Shown here one piece after another: positions 20,768-32,256 of a stretch of 64,000 nt of DNA. The translations under genes were made by a program, and so were the position numbers. The stretch comes from Isoetes taiwanensis. Lineage: Eukaryota; Streptophyta; Lycopodiopsida; Isoetales; Isoetaceae. Location: contig JAJEKV010000093.1 of assembly GCA_021234155.1 (NCBI GenBank), positions 620,001 to 684,000 on the forward strand, written 5' to 3'. Under the pieces are notes generated by a model that was not told the origin of the DNA, ran no database searches, and worked only from the letters and a program-made list of their open reading frames with translations. How positions within the stretch are numbered: position 1 is the first letter of the stretch; the number at the start of each line of letters is the position of its first letter.

Positions 20768-23247
20768 TAACAGAACAGGAAAGAGAGGATGAATGGAAGA
20801 GGCTTGGTTACTTCCAGAGCTTAGCCATGGCTGAATAAGCCAGGAGACCTGCAAAAGGCAGCATTGCAAACTATATGCAAAAGATCATTGTAGTGCAATA
20901 AGCTTTTATGAAAATATTGAAAATAAGAAAGATAGATTGAGCAATCTATTTTTTGGGCCTCTTTCATTCCTTACTTTGGGAGATGATGTTATAAGACTAC
21001 ACTTTATTGCCCCATTTTGTATCGAAAAAAAAAATTTGAAAAATTATTGTTTTGGTGTGTTATGGGATTTGTGCAATATTTAATTTTTTATATGTTATTT
21101 ATGAACTTGCCAATGTTTTTTGAAATTTTTTTTTTTTTTCGAACAAAAAAAAGCATCTCCCATAACATACCAAAACAATAATTCTAAGAGATTGCTTGTC
21201 ATGTATAATTAAGGTACATTAGCTTACAGAGGATTAGGATGTTAAATTGCCAAAGAAATAGAATCATGTACTCTTATCATGCACCTAGAGTCAAAGTGAG
21301 AATCTGAATTTGCTCCTAGGCGCACGGTGAAAGTACCTGCCCCATTTTTGGACATTAGACGTGAGTTTTTACTAAGGGCAGGTCACATGAAGAGGTCAAT
21401 ATCTAGCATTAGATGTCAATGACTCAAAACGGAGGGGTCTCATGGAAGTTTTTGACATGTACGGTTTCACGTTGACATCGATCCATTCCATTGGCTCTCC
21501 CCTTAGTTGTAGTTGAATGGATTCATGTCAATGTGAATCTCTTGGATCTCAACACGTGGCAGACTTTAGGGCATTTGGCAGTGATCCACAAATTAATGGG
21601 AAGAAGACAGCTCTGCTGCCGCTGATCTTCATGTGAACCTAACAAAATTTAAGCCTTCATGTTGACATGAAGGAGTCATTGTTGACACCTTCATGTGACC
21701 ATACTGTAAGTAAGAGGTGAATATGTAGAGCTAGAATCCACCCTTAATTTTTGCATTTGACTTCATTTGAACCCCAAATACACCATGTACTCTTACCATA
21801 CACCAAAAACCAAGGTGCATCTCAGTTTCGTCCCAGGCGCACGATGAGAATTCCTCTCGCTTTGAACCTTGATAACTTGCTTAAATTGACTAAAATTTGT
21901 TGAGAATTCCTCTCGTTTTAAACCTCAATAACTTGCTCCAAATTGATTAAAATTTGGTGCAATAAAGATCATTAGAGAGTCATGCATGCACTTTTGACAT
22001 TAAACTATAACAGAACAGGAAAGAGAGGATGAATGGAAGAAGCTTGGTTACTTCCACAGCTTAGCCATGGCTGAATAAGCCAGGAGACCTGCAAAAGGCA
22101 GCATTGCAAACTATATGCAAAAGATCATTGTAGTGCAATAAGCTTTTATGAAAATATTGAAAATAAGAAAGATAGATTGAGCAATCTATTTTTTGGGCCT
22201 CTTTCATTCCTTACTTTGGGAGATGATGTTATAAGACTACACTTTATTGCCCCCATTTTGTATCGAATTTTCTTTTTTGTAAAATTATTGTTTTGGTGTG
22301 TTATGGGATTTGTGCAATATTTAATTTTTTATATGTTATTTATGAACTTGCCAATGTTTTTTGAATTTTTATTTTTTTTTTCGAACAAAAAAAAGCATCT
22401 CCCATAACATACCAAAACAATAATTCTAAGAGATTGCTTGTCATGTATAATTAAGGTACATTAGCTTACGGAGGATTAGGATGTTAAATTGCCAAAGAAA
22501 TAGAATCATGTACTCTTATCATGCACCTAGAGTCAAAGTGAGAATTTGAATTTGCTCCTAGGCGCACGGTGAAAGTACCTGCCCCATTTTTGGACATTAG
22601 ACGTGAGTTTTTACTAAGAGCGGGTCACATGAAGAGGTCAATATCTAGCATTAGATGTCAATGACTCAAAACGGAGGGGTCTCATGGAAGTTTTTGACAT
22701 GTACGGTTTCACGTTGACATCGATCCATTCTATTGGCTCTCCCCTTAGTTGTAGTTGAATGGATTCATATCAATGTGAATCTCTTGGATCTCAACACGTG
22801 GCAGACTTTAGGGCATTTGGCAGTGATCCACAAATTAATGGGAAGAAGACAGCTCCGCTGCCGCTGATCTTCATGTGAACCTATCAAAATTTAAGCCTCA
22901 TGTTGACATGAAGGAGTCATTGTTGACACCTTCATGTGACCATACCGTAAGTAAGAGGTGAATATGTAGAGCTAGAATCCACCCTTAATTTCTGCATTTG
23001 ACTTCATTTGGACCCCAAATACACCATGTACTCTTACCATACACCAAAAACCAAGGTGCATCTCAGTTTCCTCCCAGGCGCACGATGAGAATTCCTCTCG
23101 CTTTAAACCTCGATAACTTGCTTAAATTGAGTAAAATTTGTTGAGAATTTCTCTCGTTTTAAACCTCAATAACTTGCTCCAAATTGATTAAAATTTGTTG
23201 CAATAAGATTGTTAGAGAGTCATGCATGCACTTTTGATATTAAACTA
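20768..23247. repeat. 1.24-kb direct tandem duplication
   Basis: Two units, 20768-22007 and 22008-23247, start 'taacagaacaggaaagagag' and end 'taaacta', with only scattered substitutions and small indels between them. Each unit carries a strong inverted repeat, and two internally related segments built on 'catgtactctta.cat.cacc' followed by '..aggcgcacg.tga' (in unit 1 near 21266 and 21785). No protein is encoded with confidence. It may be an unknown non-autonomous element, or a segmental duplication. Confidence 0.93.
21042..21183. repeat. Hairpin inside the 1.24-kb unit (26-bp arms)
   Basis: Left arm 21042-21067 (AATTATTGTTTTGGTGTGTT...) pairs with 21158-21183 with one mismatch, flanked by A- and T-runs around 'cgaacaaaaaaaa'. 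The second 1.24-kb unit carries the same structure near 22281-22424. It resembles a small foldback element that was inserted before the duplication. Confidence 0.75.
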
Positions 23248-23559
23248 GCATGCTTTTTTTATTGAGCACTACCCCAAATGGCCTCAAAAGTTTCAAGCCC
23301 TAAAATCTTAGAATCGGGATTTGCCTATAATTAAAATATACATTCAATTTAGCCTTACATGTTCTATCTTAGCTCCTAGCTGATTTTTCTGATCATAGAA
23401 GAACCCAAGAATCTGTTTAGCAAAGTTAGCTAGCGCTTCAGCATTGATGGTATTCATATCATATGTGTATATTGTAAATATGTATTTTACATGATACTAT
23501 GGACCACAAAATTGTTGCATGTCTCAACCTCTGATGCTTAGGATGTCATAATAGAGAGG

Positions 23560-24650
23560 CTACCGAGGCATTTTTTTGGTGGGATACTGCTAAACTTTCT
23601 TTGCCTGGAAGGGTGAGAATTGCTAAGCATGTCTTAAGCAACACTCATGCTATATGGCTTCTGCCATTCTTGCTTCCCAGTCAAAGTTTTAGGAGATTGT
23701 GGGTGTTATCAGAAATTTTATTTGGAGTGGAAATGAAGCAAGAGTCATGGTTAAGCTTGCATGGTCTAAATATATAAAACCTAAATTTGCTGGTGGTTTG
23801 GGCATGACAAGTTTCCATTATAGTAAGGTCATGATCTCTAAATTCATTCGAAGGACTCTCATGGATAAGCATGATTCTCCTGGGTTACGGTTTATTGCAC
23901 AGGCTTTTACCCATTGTATCACATTTGGTAAACCCACACTTAAATATCACGTTTGGTAAACCACACTTAAACCTGTTCTTCCATGGAGTCTATTCTATGA
24001 TTTGCAGCCTTATCCTAATGCTTCTCCATTTTTAAAGGGCTTGTTAGATTCCTGGCATATAGTCAAAAGGTTATTTTAGATCAACCCAACTGCTTCTGCT
24101 TAGCTGACTGCAGTGGAACCCCCCGGCTGACAACGCATCACTTTGCTTTACTGTGCATCCATTGACTCAAAGACATCAGAAAATGGCTGAAGTCTTAACA
24201 ATTGTGGCGTTGTATAACTCAGGCCATTTGCTGACACGTGAGACTTTTCGGTTAAAGTTTTTGTTGGGGCGATGGAATAGAGCTCTTTGGCAAAAAGTTA
24301 CTAATTATCTACAACCTATTCTATCGCAAGAATGAATGCAGACTTGTGAACTCTATGTATGTTGCTGCTTGATACTGATATTCTTCCTCCTCCTAATAAG
24401 TGCCCCCTTCAACTCCCTCCTCCTCAATGGTAGCAGATGTGGATTTGGACATGGGATAAGCTATTTCATCCTAAAGTGGCAGTACCTTGGTGACAGATTC
24501 TTCACAGATATACTCGGATTAATGCGCTTGTCCACAGGTTTGACCCTAGAATATCAAATCTATGCCTAGTATGTAAGCAGAGTTTTGAGACAATTAAGCA
24601 TTGTTTTTCATATGTGACTACCGTAGACATATATGGGATTAGTTGTTCTT
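23560..24650 (+). mobile_element. L1-type LINE remnant, ORF2 C-terminal half
   Basis: Translated frames match the region after the reverse transcriptase in plant L1 LINEs: SLPGRVRIAKHVL, then VIRNFIWSGNEARVMVKLAW and KPKFAGGLGM (23690-23830), then WDKLFHPKVAVPW, HRYTRINALVHRF, and the zf-RVT motif CLVCKQSFETIKHC (about 24440-24610). Stops and frameshifts are frequent. This is a different LINE family from the GC-rich one at 7281-12600. Confidence 0.75.
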
Positions 24651-24931
24651 CCTCTTTCGAGTCTCAGTAACAAGTCAACAAGTATCCTTGAGGGACTCTG
24701 AGGGAGCGGAGGATTGGTGCTGGATGCGATATCGGGCTATGATAAAGCCCAAGTTTGTAACATCCTCAGGTGTCCGCTTCTATGCCTTGAAGCATATTCA
24801 TCAAGATGCAACCTCAAAACCTCGCTATAGTCTCTATTGATGGATCTGAAGATACTTAGCTCCCATGCCCCCCCTCTATAGTTCCATGGTGGAGTTGAAT
24901 TGCTGGATTGGACAAGGATTGGAGTATGCTT

Positions 24932-25161
24932 TGTTAGAATATTGAGTATTGGACTTGTAAATTATGATAAAGATGCATTAGATTGCATGCATGTACATGC
25001 ACATGCCCATGCACGCATGTGATTGCATGCACAACACTTTGTATTGTATGCATGTGCATAGAGATTTATTCATTATATATATATTGGATGTGAATAAATG
25101 AGAAAGTGTCTTGGTTTGGTGAAGGATCTTGTTTATTGTTCTCCTTTACCTATTCTTTACA
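24932..25161 (+). repeat. Copia 5' LTR (230 bp)
   Basis: Begins TGTTAGAATATTGAG and ends ...TTTACA. It matches the 3' LTR except for a few substitutions and an 18-bp stretch missing from the 'gtacatgcacatgcccatgc' region. The (ATGC)-rich core 'gcatgcatgtacatgcac' is self-complementary. Confidence 0.95.
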
Positions 25162-25174
25162 TGGTATCAGAGCT
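25162..25174 (+). other. Copia primer-binding site
   Basis: TGGTATCAGAGCT directly abuts the 5' LTR. It is complementary to the 3' end of initiator tRNA-Met, the usual primer for plant copia elements. Confidence 0.93.
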
Positions 25175-25202
25175 GTAGGTTGATCTTGTCTCGTTGTTCG
25201 AG

Positions 25203-26045
25203 ATGTCTAAGTTTATGAAGATTGAGTCCACTCTACAGCCTTTTGATGGAACACATTGACATTCTTGGAAGTTTCGAGTGAAGGGTTTGTTGGAAGCCGA
25301 TGATTGTTGGTCTGTGATAGGAGAGTCTAAACCACAAACTCTGACAGATGATTGGAAGGAAAAAGATCGAAGGGCGATAGCATTTCTTCTAAATGTTATC
25401 ACTGATGGTGTATTAATGCAGTTACCGGGAAGTAGTTCTATATCTTCATCATCTTCACCAACTTCTTTCACATCTGCACATGATCTTTGGGAGGCTTTAG
25501 AAGCAAAGTATGGCCAATTAACCTCTGCAGAGCTTGCTGCTTTAGAGGCAAAGTTAGATACTTTGAAGTATAAGGAAGGAGAAGACGTGGAAAAACTCAT
25601 TGTAGCTTTCAATGAGATATTTGCAAAGTTTTGTCACGCAGTCAAGCTAAGACCCAGGAGGCTCAAGTAATAGTTTTCACAAAAGCTTTTCCTCAAAGAC
25701 TTGATCCTTTAAAGATGTGCAGTGAAGGACACTTTATAAAGGTAAGTTTGTAGAAGCGTGTAGTTCCATTAAAAGTGAGCTTGAGACACAACAAGCCGCA
25801 GGATATAGGAGTAATTCTAATGAAGTGGCTCTTGCAATCTGAGGCCGCGGGCGTGGAAGAGGTCACGGTTATGTTTATCGTGGGCGTGGTCGGTGGGTGG
25901 CGAGGAGGTGTAGGTACAAGTAGAGGTACCATACAAGAAGATGGTAATGGTCGTGGAGGAGGGCGTTGACGTGATGATGGGGAGATTTGCCAATGTCGAG
26001 TGTAACTATTGCCATAAGTTGGGTCACATACAAAGATTTTGTAAA
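25203..26045 (+). pseudogene. Copia gag with CCHC zinc knuckle, broken
   Basis: The frame opens at the ATG at 25203 and meets a TGA after 'FDGTH'; the downstream frame (25278-25670) carries typical copia gag sequence (DDWKEKDRRAIAFL, DLWEALEAKYG). A CX2CX4HX4C knuckle (CNYCHKLGHIQRFC) lies near 25996-26040. Frameshifts separate the parts. Confidence 0.85.
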
Positions 26046-26182
26046 AAGAAAAGCTGATTTGTTGAGATTGTCACCGTGAGTACAAGAGCCAAAATGTGAA
26101 TGATATTGCTCCAGCAAGTAGTGCAACAAACGTTGCAATCTCGAGGTGATACAAAAATGAAAAATAAAGAAGAGATTGGTTT

Positions 26183-27494
26183 TTGAAAGTTATGGAGGTT
26201 GCTGATAGATATAGTAGGAGTCATTTGTGCATTGATTCTGGTGCAACAAACAATATGTTTTCATCTCGTGCTTGGTTTGATAAGTTGCAGAACACTTCAA
26301 CTACGGTGAAAGTTGGAGATGGTGATGAGAAGATTGTAGGTGGAGTAGGAGATGCACGAATCCCTTTGTCAAATGGAAAAGTTTTGCATTTTTATGATGC
26401 TTTATTGGTTTTGATTTGATAACTAATCTTGTATCGATTGGCAAAAGATTTGCGATACGGGACATCGAAAATGTTGTTTGATAGTGAATGCTGTAGAATC
26501 TTCAATCTAGATTGGGAGGTGGTTCTTCAAGTCGAACGTCGAGGTAACTTGTATGAAATCTTGGTTGATTCTGAGCAAGAGAAGTTGTTAAGTCTTGTAG
26601 CAAAACCTCCTGCATCTCAACTTGAACTTTGGCATCGTAGGTTGGCACATTTGAATGTGGCCACGATCCAACATATGGTGAAGAATCAATTGGTAAGCGA
26701 GATCTTAGTTGTGGACATGAAACTAAGATGAGTGTTTGTTCGGGATGCATGCTTGGAAAGATGCATGTTTTGCCTTTCAAAGACTCACGAAAGGAAAACC
26801 GGTGAAGTATTGGAGCTTGTTTCATTCGATGTTGTTGGACCCATGCAGGTTTTTCTTCTTTGAATAGAAAGTTATATTTTGTAACTTTCATTGATGATTT
26901 TAGCGAGGAAATGCAAAATGTTATTTCGAGCACAAAGGATGAAGTTTTTGGAGTTTTCAAGCAATATAAAGCAGGCGAGAGAACTTGATTGGAAAAAAGA
27001 TCAAATGTTTGAGATCGATCGTGGTGATGAGTACATGTCAAGAGAGTTCCGGGGAGTTTTGTGCTTCTCATGGAATCAAACGTGAGTATCGTGTCGGTAC
27101 ACCTCAACAAAATGGAATTGCGTAGCGTAAGAATAGAACATTGGTTGAAGCAACGACGGAGTATGTTGTGGTTATCCGGTTTACCTCTCTCTCTTTGTCT
27201 TTGAAGCGGTGAAACACGACTTGTTATGTGCAAAATCGAATTCCCACATCTGCAAGACCAGATAAAATTCCAGAAGAAGTTTGGAGTGGTAAAAAGCAGA
27301 GTGTGAAACACTTACGTTCTTTTGGGTGTTTATCTTATAGTTTTGTTCCAGATGATAATCGAAGAAAGTTGGATGCCAAAAGTGAGGACTACTATCTAGT
27401 TGGATATTCAGAAGAATCCAAAGGTTATCGTTTGTATAATCCAAGGAAGAGGAATATTCACATATCACGCAATGTAATCTTTGATGAGGCATGA
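26183..27494 (+). pseudogene. Copia protease and integrase, broken
   Basis: The aspartic protease site CIDSGATNNMF (about 26228) is followed by the GAG-pre-integrase signature LELWHRRLAHLNVATIQ (about 26615) and integrase C-terminal sequence (KHLRSFGCLSYSFVP, YYLVGYSEESKGYRLYNP, 27300-27450). Several stops and frame changes occur between 26420 and 27230. Confidence 0.85.
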
Positions 27495-27830
27495 TTGTAT
27501 AGGAGTGATCCAACTTCAATAAGTAAAATTGATGAAGAATGGATTCCTGTGGATTGGTTGGATGTGCAATCTAATACCAAGCCATTGGAGATTGAATTTG
27601 AAGATGGAGATGAGGAGCATGATGGTGTACTCGAAGATGTTGATGGTGATGTACCTGCTGTACTTGCACCAGATGTTCAAAGAAAACGGCGTGATGTTCC
27701 TGAACAGTTATATGATCCTGAATTGTATGGTCATGGCAAGCGGACAAAGCAACCATCAAAGATGCTTTGGAAACCTGGTGAACCCCAAGAAGAAGTTACT
27801 AGTGCATGTTTTCTAGTAACTGAGCCAATA

Positions 27831-29708
27831 TCATACAAGGAGGCAATGAAATCGAAGGATGCTGCTAAATGGTGAGAAGCAACTGATGCAGAATATACAA
27901 GTTTGATGGAGAATAAGACATGGATGTTGGCAGATTCTCCTCTTAATGATCATGTGATTGGTTGTAAGTGGGTTATGGTGCAGAAGCTTGATCCTGATGG
28001 CAAGGTGGAGAAGTACAAAGCAAGACTTGTTGCTCAAGGTTTCTCACAGATTGAAGGGATTGAGTACAATGAAAGATTTGCTCCAGTTGTGAAATCACCC
28101 ACGATAAAACTTCTTCTTGCTATGACAGCAGAATTTAACTTGATTGCAGACAATGGACGTAAAGGCAGCATTTCTCAATGGAGATCTTGAAGAAGTGATT
28201 TACATGAGGCAACCTGAAGGATACAATGTTCCAGGACGAGAAAACAAGGTTTGTTTATTGAAGAAGTCATTGTGGGTAAAAGCATGTTAGGGTGTCCCTT
28301 AAAAAGTATTATTTAGTGACCAAAAAAGTACCTAAAAAGGTACCCAGGACTGGGTACTGGGTACCTATGTAATATCTCAATAAAAGGTACACTCTAGAAC
28401 TTTTATATATATTTTGGTCTCCAGTAGCATTATCTTTATCTTAACTTTGAATATTAATGCGTCCTTGACTTTTATTTTGGACTTTTGTACTAGTTTTAAT
28501 GAAAACAAAAATGAAAAAGTACCCAGTTCTGAAGTACCTAGTGTATGTACTTTTGCAGGTTCCAAAAGTGGTACACCCTAACATGCTTTTACCCTTGTAT
28601 GGATTGAAACAAGCTGCGAGACAATGGTATGCATGCCTAGATCAATTTCTCAAATCAAAAGGTTTTGTGACTTCTCCAGCAGATGATTGTCTTTATATTG
28701 GAAGGTGTGATGATGTATATTTTATTGGGATTCATGTTGATGACAGTCTCATTGTTGGGAATTCACGACAATATGTGGATTTTATGAAAAATATGTTAAG
28801 TAAGCGATTTCAAATGACAGATCAAGGTTATATACATCATTACCTTGGCATGAAGGTGGAGATTGATCGAGATCAAGGTAAAGTCAAATTGAGCCAACGT
28901 GGATATGTTGAAAAGATGTTGGAGAAATTTAGAATAAGACTTGCAAACCTGTGGCAACACCAATTGTACCAGGTACTATCTTATCTATGCAGATGAGACC
29001 TAAAACACAGGAGGAGCATGAAGCAATGTTGAAGACACCATACCAAAGCTTGATTGGAGCATTGATGTACCTTGCATTGAATACTAGACCAGATATTGCT
29101 TTTGCAACAGGATATCTTAGCAGGTTTATGTCTGAACCAGGTTCTCAACATTGGCAAGCTGCTAAACGCGTTCTGCGGTATTTGAAAGGTACTATTGATT
29201 ATGGTTTAGTACTTCATGGTGGAGAAAAGTTGTTAGTATACTCAGATGCAGATTGGGCTGGTGACATTGATACTAGAAGATCCACTAGTGGTATGGGCAT
29301 TTTTCTTGATGGTGGAAGTTTAATTTCATGGAGATGTAAACATCAAGAATCAGTGGCATTATCATCAGCTGAAGCAGAGTATATAGCGGTCTCGGGTGCT
29401 GCAAGAGAAGTGGTATGGATGCGAAGACTTATGAAAAGTATTTTTATGAAACAAATACAACCAACAAAAATATTGTGCGACAATCAAAGTTGTATTGCTA
29501 TTGCGAAGAATCCTGTGTACCATTATAGAACAAAGCATATTGCTATTCGACATCATTTTATACGTCAAGTAGTAAAGAAGCGGAAGATTAAGTTGGAGTA
29601 TGTACATACTGAAACATAGGTTGCAGATATATTTACCAAACCATTGCGGCGTGCTCGTTTTGAAGAATTACGCCATATTTTGGGAGTTCAAGTGTTGGCA
29701 TGAGGGGG
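27831..29708 (+). pseudogene. Copia RT and RNase H, interrupted by a MITE
   Basis: RT N-terminal part: VIGCKWVMVQKLDPDGKVEKYKARLV..GF (27950-28040). The frame is then cut at S-L-Y-G-L-K-Q-A by a 321-bp insertion at 28274. After it come GLKQAARQWYA, HVDDSLIVG, and RNase H motifs (YSDADWAGD, SRRSTSG-like TRRSTSGMGIF, SSAEAEYIA, CDNQSCIAIA). A TAG replaces the residue before VADIFTKPL, near 29617. Confidence 0.9.
28274..28594. mobile_element. 321-bp TIR MITE, copy B (TSD TTGT), nested in copia
   Basis: The same family as the copy at 11837-12158, opposite orientation. TIRs GGGTAAAAGCATGTTAGGGT and complement are perfect over at least 20 bp. The flanks TTGT (28270-28273) and TTGT (28595-28598) form a 4-bp duplication. 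Removing the element and one flank recreates the conserved copia SLYGLKQA coding motif, which fixes the ends and the duplication length without ambiguity. The insertion postdates the retrotransposon. Confidence 0.95.
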
Positions 29709-29710
29709 AA
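29694..29710 (+). other. Copia polypurine tract
   Basis: 'ttggcatgagggggaa' immediately precedes the 3' LTR; the AGGGGGAA core is the usual plus-strand primer. Confidence 0.88.
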
Positions 29711-29958
29711 TGTTAGAATATTGAGTATTGGACTTGTAAATTATGATAAAGATGCATTAGATTGCATGCATGTACATGCACATATGCATGTACATGCAAA
29801 TGCCCATGCACGCATGTGATTGCATGCACAACACTTTGTATTGTATGCATGTGCATAGAGATTTATTCATTATATATATATTGGATGTGAATAAATGAGG
29901 AAGTGTCTTGGTTTGGTGAAGGATCTTGTTTATTGTTCTCCTCTACCTATTCTTTACA
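29711..29958 (+). repeat. Copia 3' LTR (248 bp)
   Basis: Same ends as the 5' LTR (TGTTAG...TTTACA). It is 18 bp longer because of an extra 'atatgcatgtacatgcaa' in the palindromic ATGC-rich core, probably slippage. Confidence 0.95.
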
Positions 29959-29963
29959 TGCTT

Positions 29964-31210
29964 GTGGTCTTGCCCTTCATGCCCTTCTATTCTTGAATTG
30001 CTAAAAATTCTTTCTCTGAACGAAGATCGTCTTCTCTTATCCTACTTATCATGCTCGTGTAGGCATTTATTCCTGACATGGTGTGGCCCGTGTAAGATTT
30101 AGCTTCCCATTTTTCCCCTTAAAATTCTGATGTCTCAAAGTTGATGAAGCTGTCGAGCTCTTTTTGCCATAGAAGCTAGAAGCTTGTTGATCAGCATTGC
30201 GTTCGGCATTCAGGAAGGTGCTTGATTGTCATTGAGGAAGAGGTACTCTTGTCCATTGACAAAGATAGGGGATAGGCTGGTTAATGGCGCTATTCAAAGA
30301 CAATGCTCATCAGTTTCAAAACATTGCATCTCCTCTACGGCTTCTTTCTCTTTGCTCGAGTCCATGTTGTCTGTGTCCTCGACATCATCGAGCTTGCCGT
30401 CTTTAAATTATTGTCCCCCCTGCTACTGTAGCCTTATATGTCGAAGAGTATGAATTGACCTGTCTTAGAGTCTAGGGGCTCAGGCCAAATGGCTGGATTG
30501 AGGACTCATCTATAACATTCTTAGCTCTATAAGCCAAAAAGATAGCCAAAGCAGCATTGTAAGAGAAGCATCTAATGCCATTAAAGTTTACGGCTATGTA
30601 ATTCGATATATGTTGGGCTTTGTTTGACATGACCTTGATTGTTGGCCCTTGTCTTAAGGGTTTTCCTGTCGTGGTCTTAGATATCCAGTATCCTTCACAT
30701 GGAGTGACTTGAACTGCACTAGATCCTATCTTCTGTTGAGATTCTGCCATGATGGTCCGGTGGAAGGGAGTGGAAGCTAATGTGGCCTACAAGTCGAATT
30801 ATGTTTGGAAAAGACTAAAGATCCTACCATCATCATGTAAGGATAATTGGTTCTTCACTTTCTTGAAGCAGAAATCCATGCTAAGATTGTAGGTTACTAG
30901 AAGATCCGGCTACATTAGGAGGTGCCATATTGCAATACAAAGTAAAACAAGATGCTAACGCATCAATGGGTTGCCCTTTGGTTACTTTGGACATTTTAGA
31001 ACCATTGGGGTGACCCAAACTGCAAATTAAACGATGGTGTTTTTGGGATTGGAAGTGACTGTAGGAGATGCGCTCTATGGTGTTATGATATGCTTCTATA
31101 GATGCATTGACAGTTTGAGTTGCATATGGTAGCTTGTTTGTAGTTCTAATCCATTGGTTTATGACATTCAAACGTACGGTAATATTATTATAAACATTTG
31201 TAGGTAACAA
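29964..31210 (-). other. Unidentified degenerate coding region
   Basis: Two minus-strand frames look like real protein: 31210-30881 (MLPTNVYNNITVRLNVINQW...MAPPNVAG) and 30750-30472 (MAESQQKIG...YIAVNFNGIRCFSYNAAL). Protein-like segments continue with stops to about 30050. I do not recognise the family. Possible explanations are a retroelement capsid, an old viral insertion, or a host gene relic, and the sequence alone does not separate them. It abuts the copia 3' target-site duplication. Confidence 0.3.
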
Positions 31211-32256
31211 TAGCTAATGATATCAAATGTTTGTTACTGTAGCATTTGTTTGGAAGAGAAACCATCAAAATCAAAATGAACAAAGGTTGTGATGATAAGA
31301 TTAGAATAGTCTTTTATTTTATGAATTAATATTACAAGACAGAATGCTGAATGTGCAGTATGATCAGCGGCATTAAATTCAACTTTAATTGAAATAGACC
31401 ACAATTATGCATGTAAGAATGCATCCATTTATCTTTTTTCCTAATAATTAAGTAAAATTCTTAAGCAGTTAGTTACAATATACCATCGCTGGAGTTACTG
31501 GAAAACTATGCAACAAGTTATAATTTCCAAATTTACCTTTTTTGTTCCTCGCGCACAACTGATTGAATCCATCTAGGTAATTCAATGCCAGTAAGAGTTG
31601 GCACTCTGCCAGTAAGAGTTCAAGGAGAAGCACACGAACTATACACATCTGATTTCTGCATCGGCTTCATTGTCTCGCCTACTTCTGGTGCTTTGTAACC
31701 CATCACTCTAGTGGATACATCATCAACAACCAGATTTGCAAGTCCAAAATCTGAGACACATGCATCTAATGCCTTGTTGAGAAGAACCTATGAGGACTTG
31801 ATGTCTCCATGGACAAATGTTCCATTTTGCTGCTCATGCAAGAATGCAATCCCCCGAACAACACCTAGTGCTATCTGGACATGACTTATCCAGTCCAATG
31901 GAGTTCTTCCAGCTTCTCTATTTCTTGCACAACCACAAATGCAACTTCAAACATTTTACATTTAGACAAGTAACCATCAATTCAATCCCAACATTCCTTA
32001 TATAAAAGAAAACATCTAATGTGATTTAAAATCTGCCTTGACACGAGGAATCAAATAATAAAATCTAGTTCTATCAAAATCACAAGAAAATGGGATGAAA
32101 AGATGAGTGAGAAAAGTACCATGGAGGAGTGCAGACAAACTTCCGTTGGGCATATAGTCATATACAAGTAGGTTCTCATCATTGAAAAAATATATGCTCT
32201 CAAGGCAACCAAATTAGGGTGCCCTAGATTGTCTATAATCTGGATCTGCTCCTCAA

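Larger units (their letters stand above)
24932..29958 (+). mobile_element. Ty1/copia LTR retrotransposon, degenerate
   Basis: Complete in structure: 5' LTR, primer-binding site, gag-pol, polypurine tract, 3' LTR, and a perfect 5-bp target-site duplication TGCTT (24927-24931 and 29959-29963). Domain order is gag, CCHC knuckle, protease, integrase, RT, RNase H, which is the copia order. Many stops and frameshifts, including a stop about 19 codons into gag, make it non-autonomous. A MITE is nested in the RT region. Element length without the MITE and its duplicated TSD is about 4.7 kb. Confidence 0.97.

Noticed and set aside
22177-22407. Hydrophobic 76-codon frame in the second duplicated unit
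   Set aside because: It is AT-driven, crosses the hairpin, is disrupted in the first unit and has no homology signal.
20456-23247. CRISPR-like or LTR pair interpretation of the direct repeats
   Set aside because: No short regularly spaced repeats; the 1.24-kb units abut directly without internal element, TG...CA ends, PBS or polypurine tract.
26502-27311. 269-codon minus-strand frame in the copia element
   Set aside because: It is antisense to integrase coding sequence, whose plus-strand reading is recognised.
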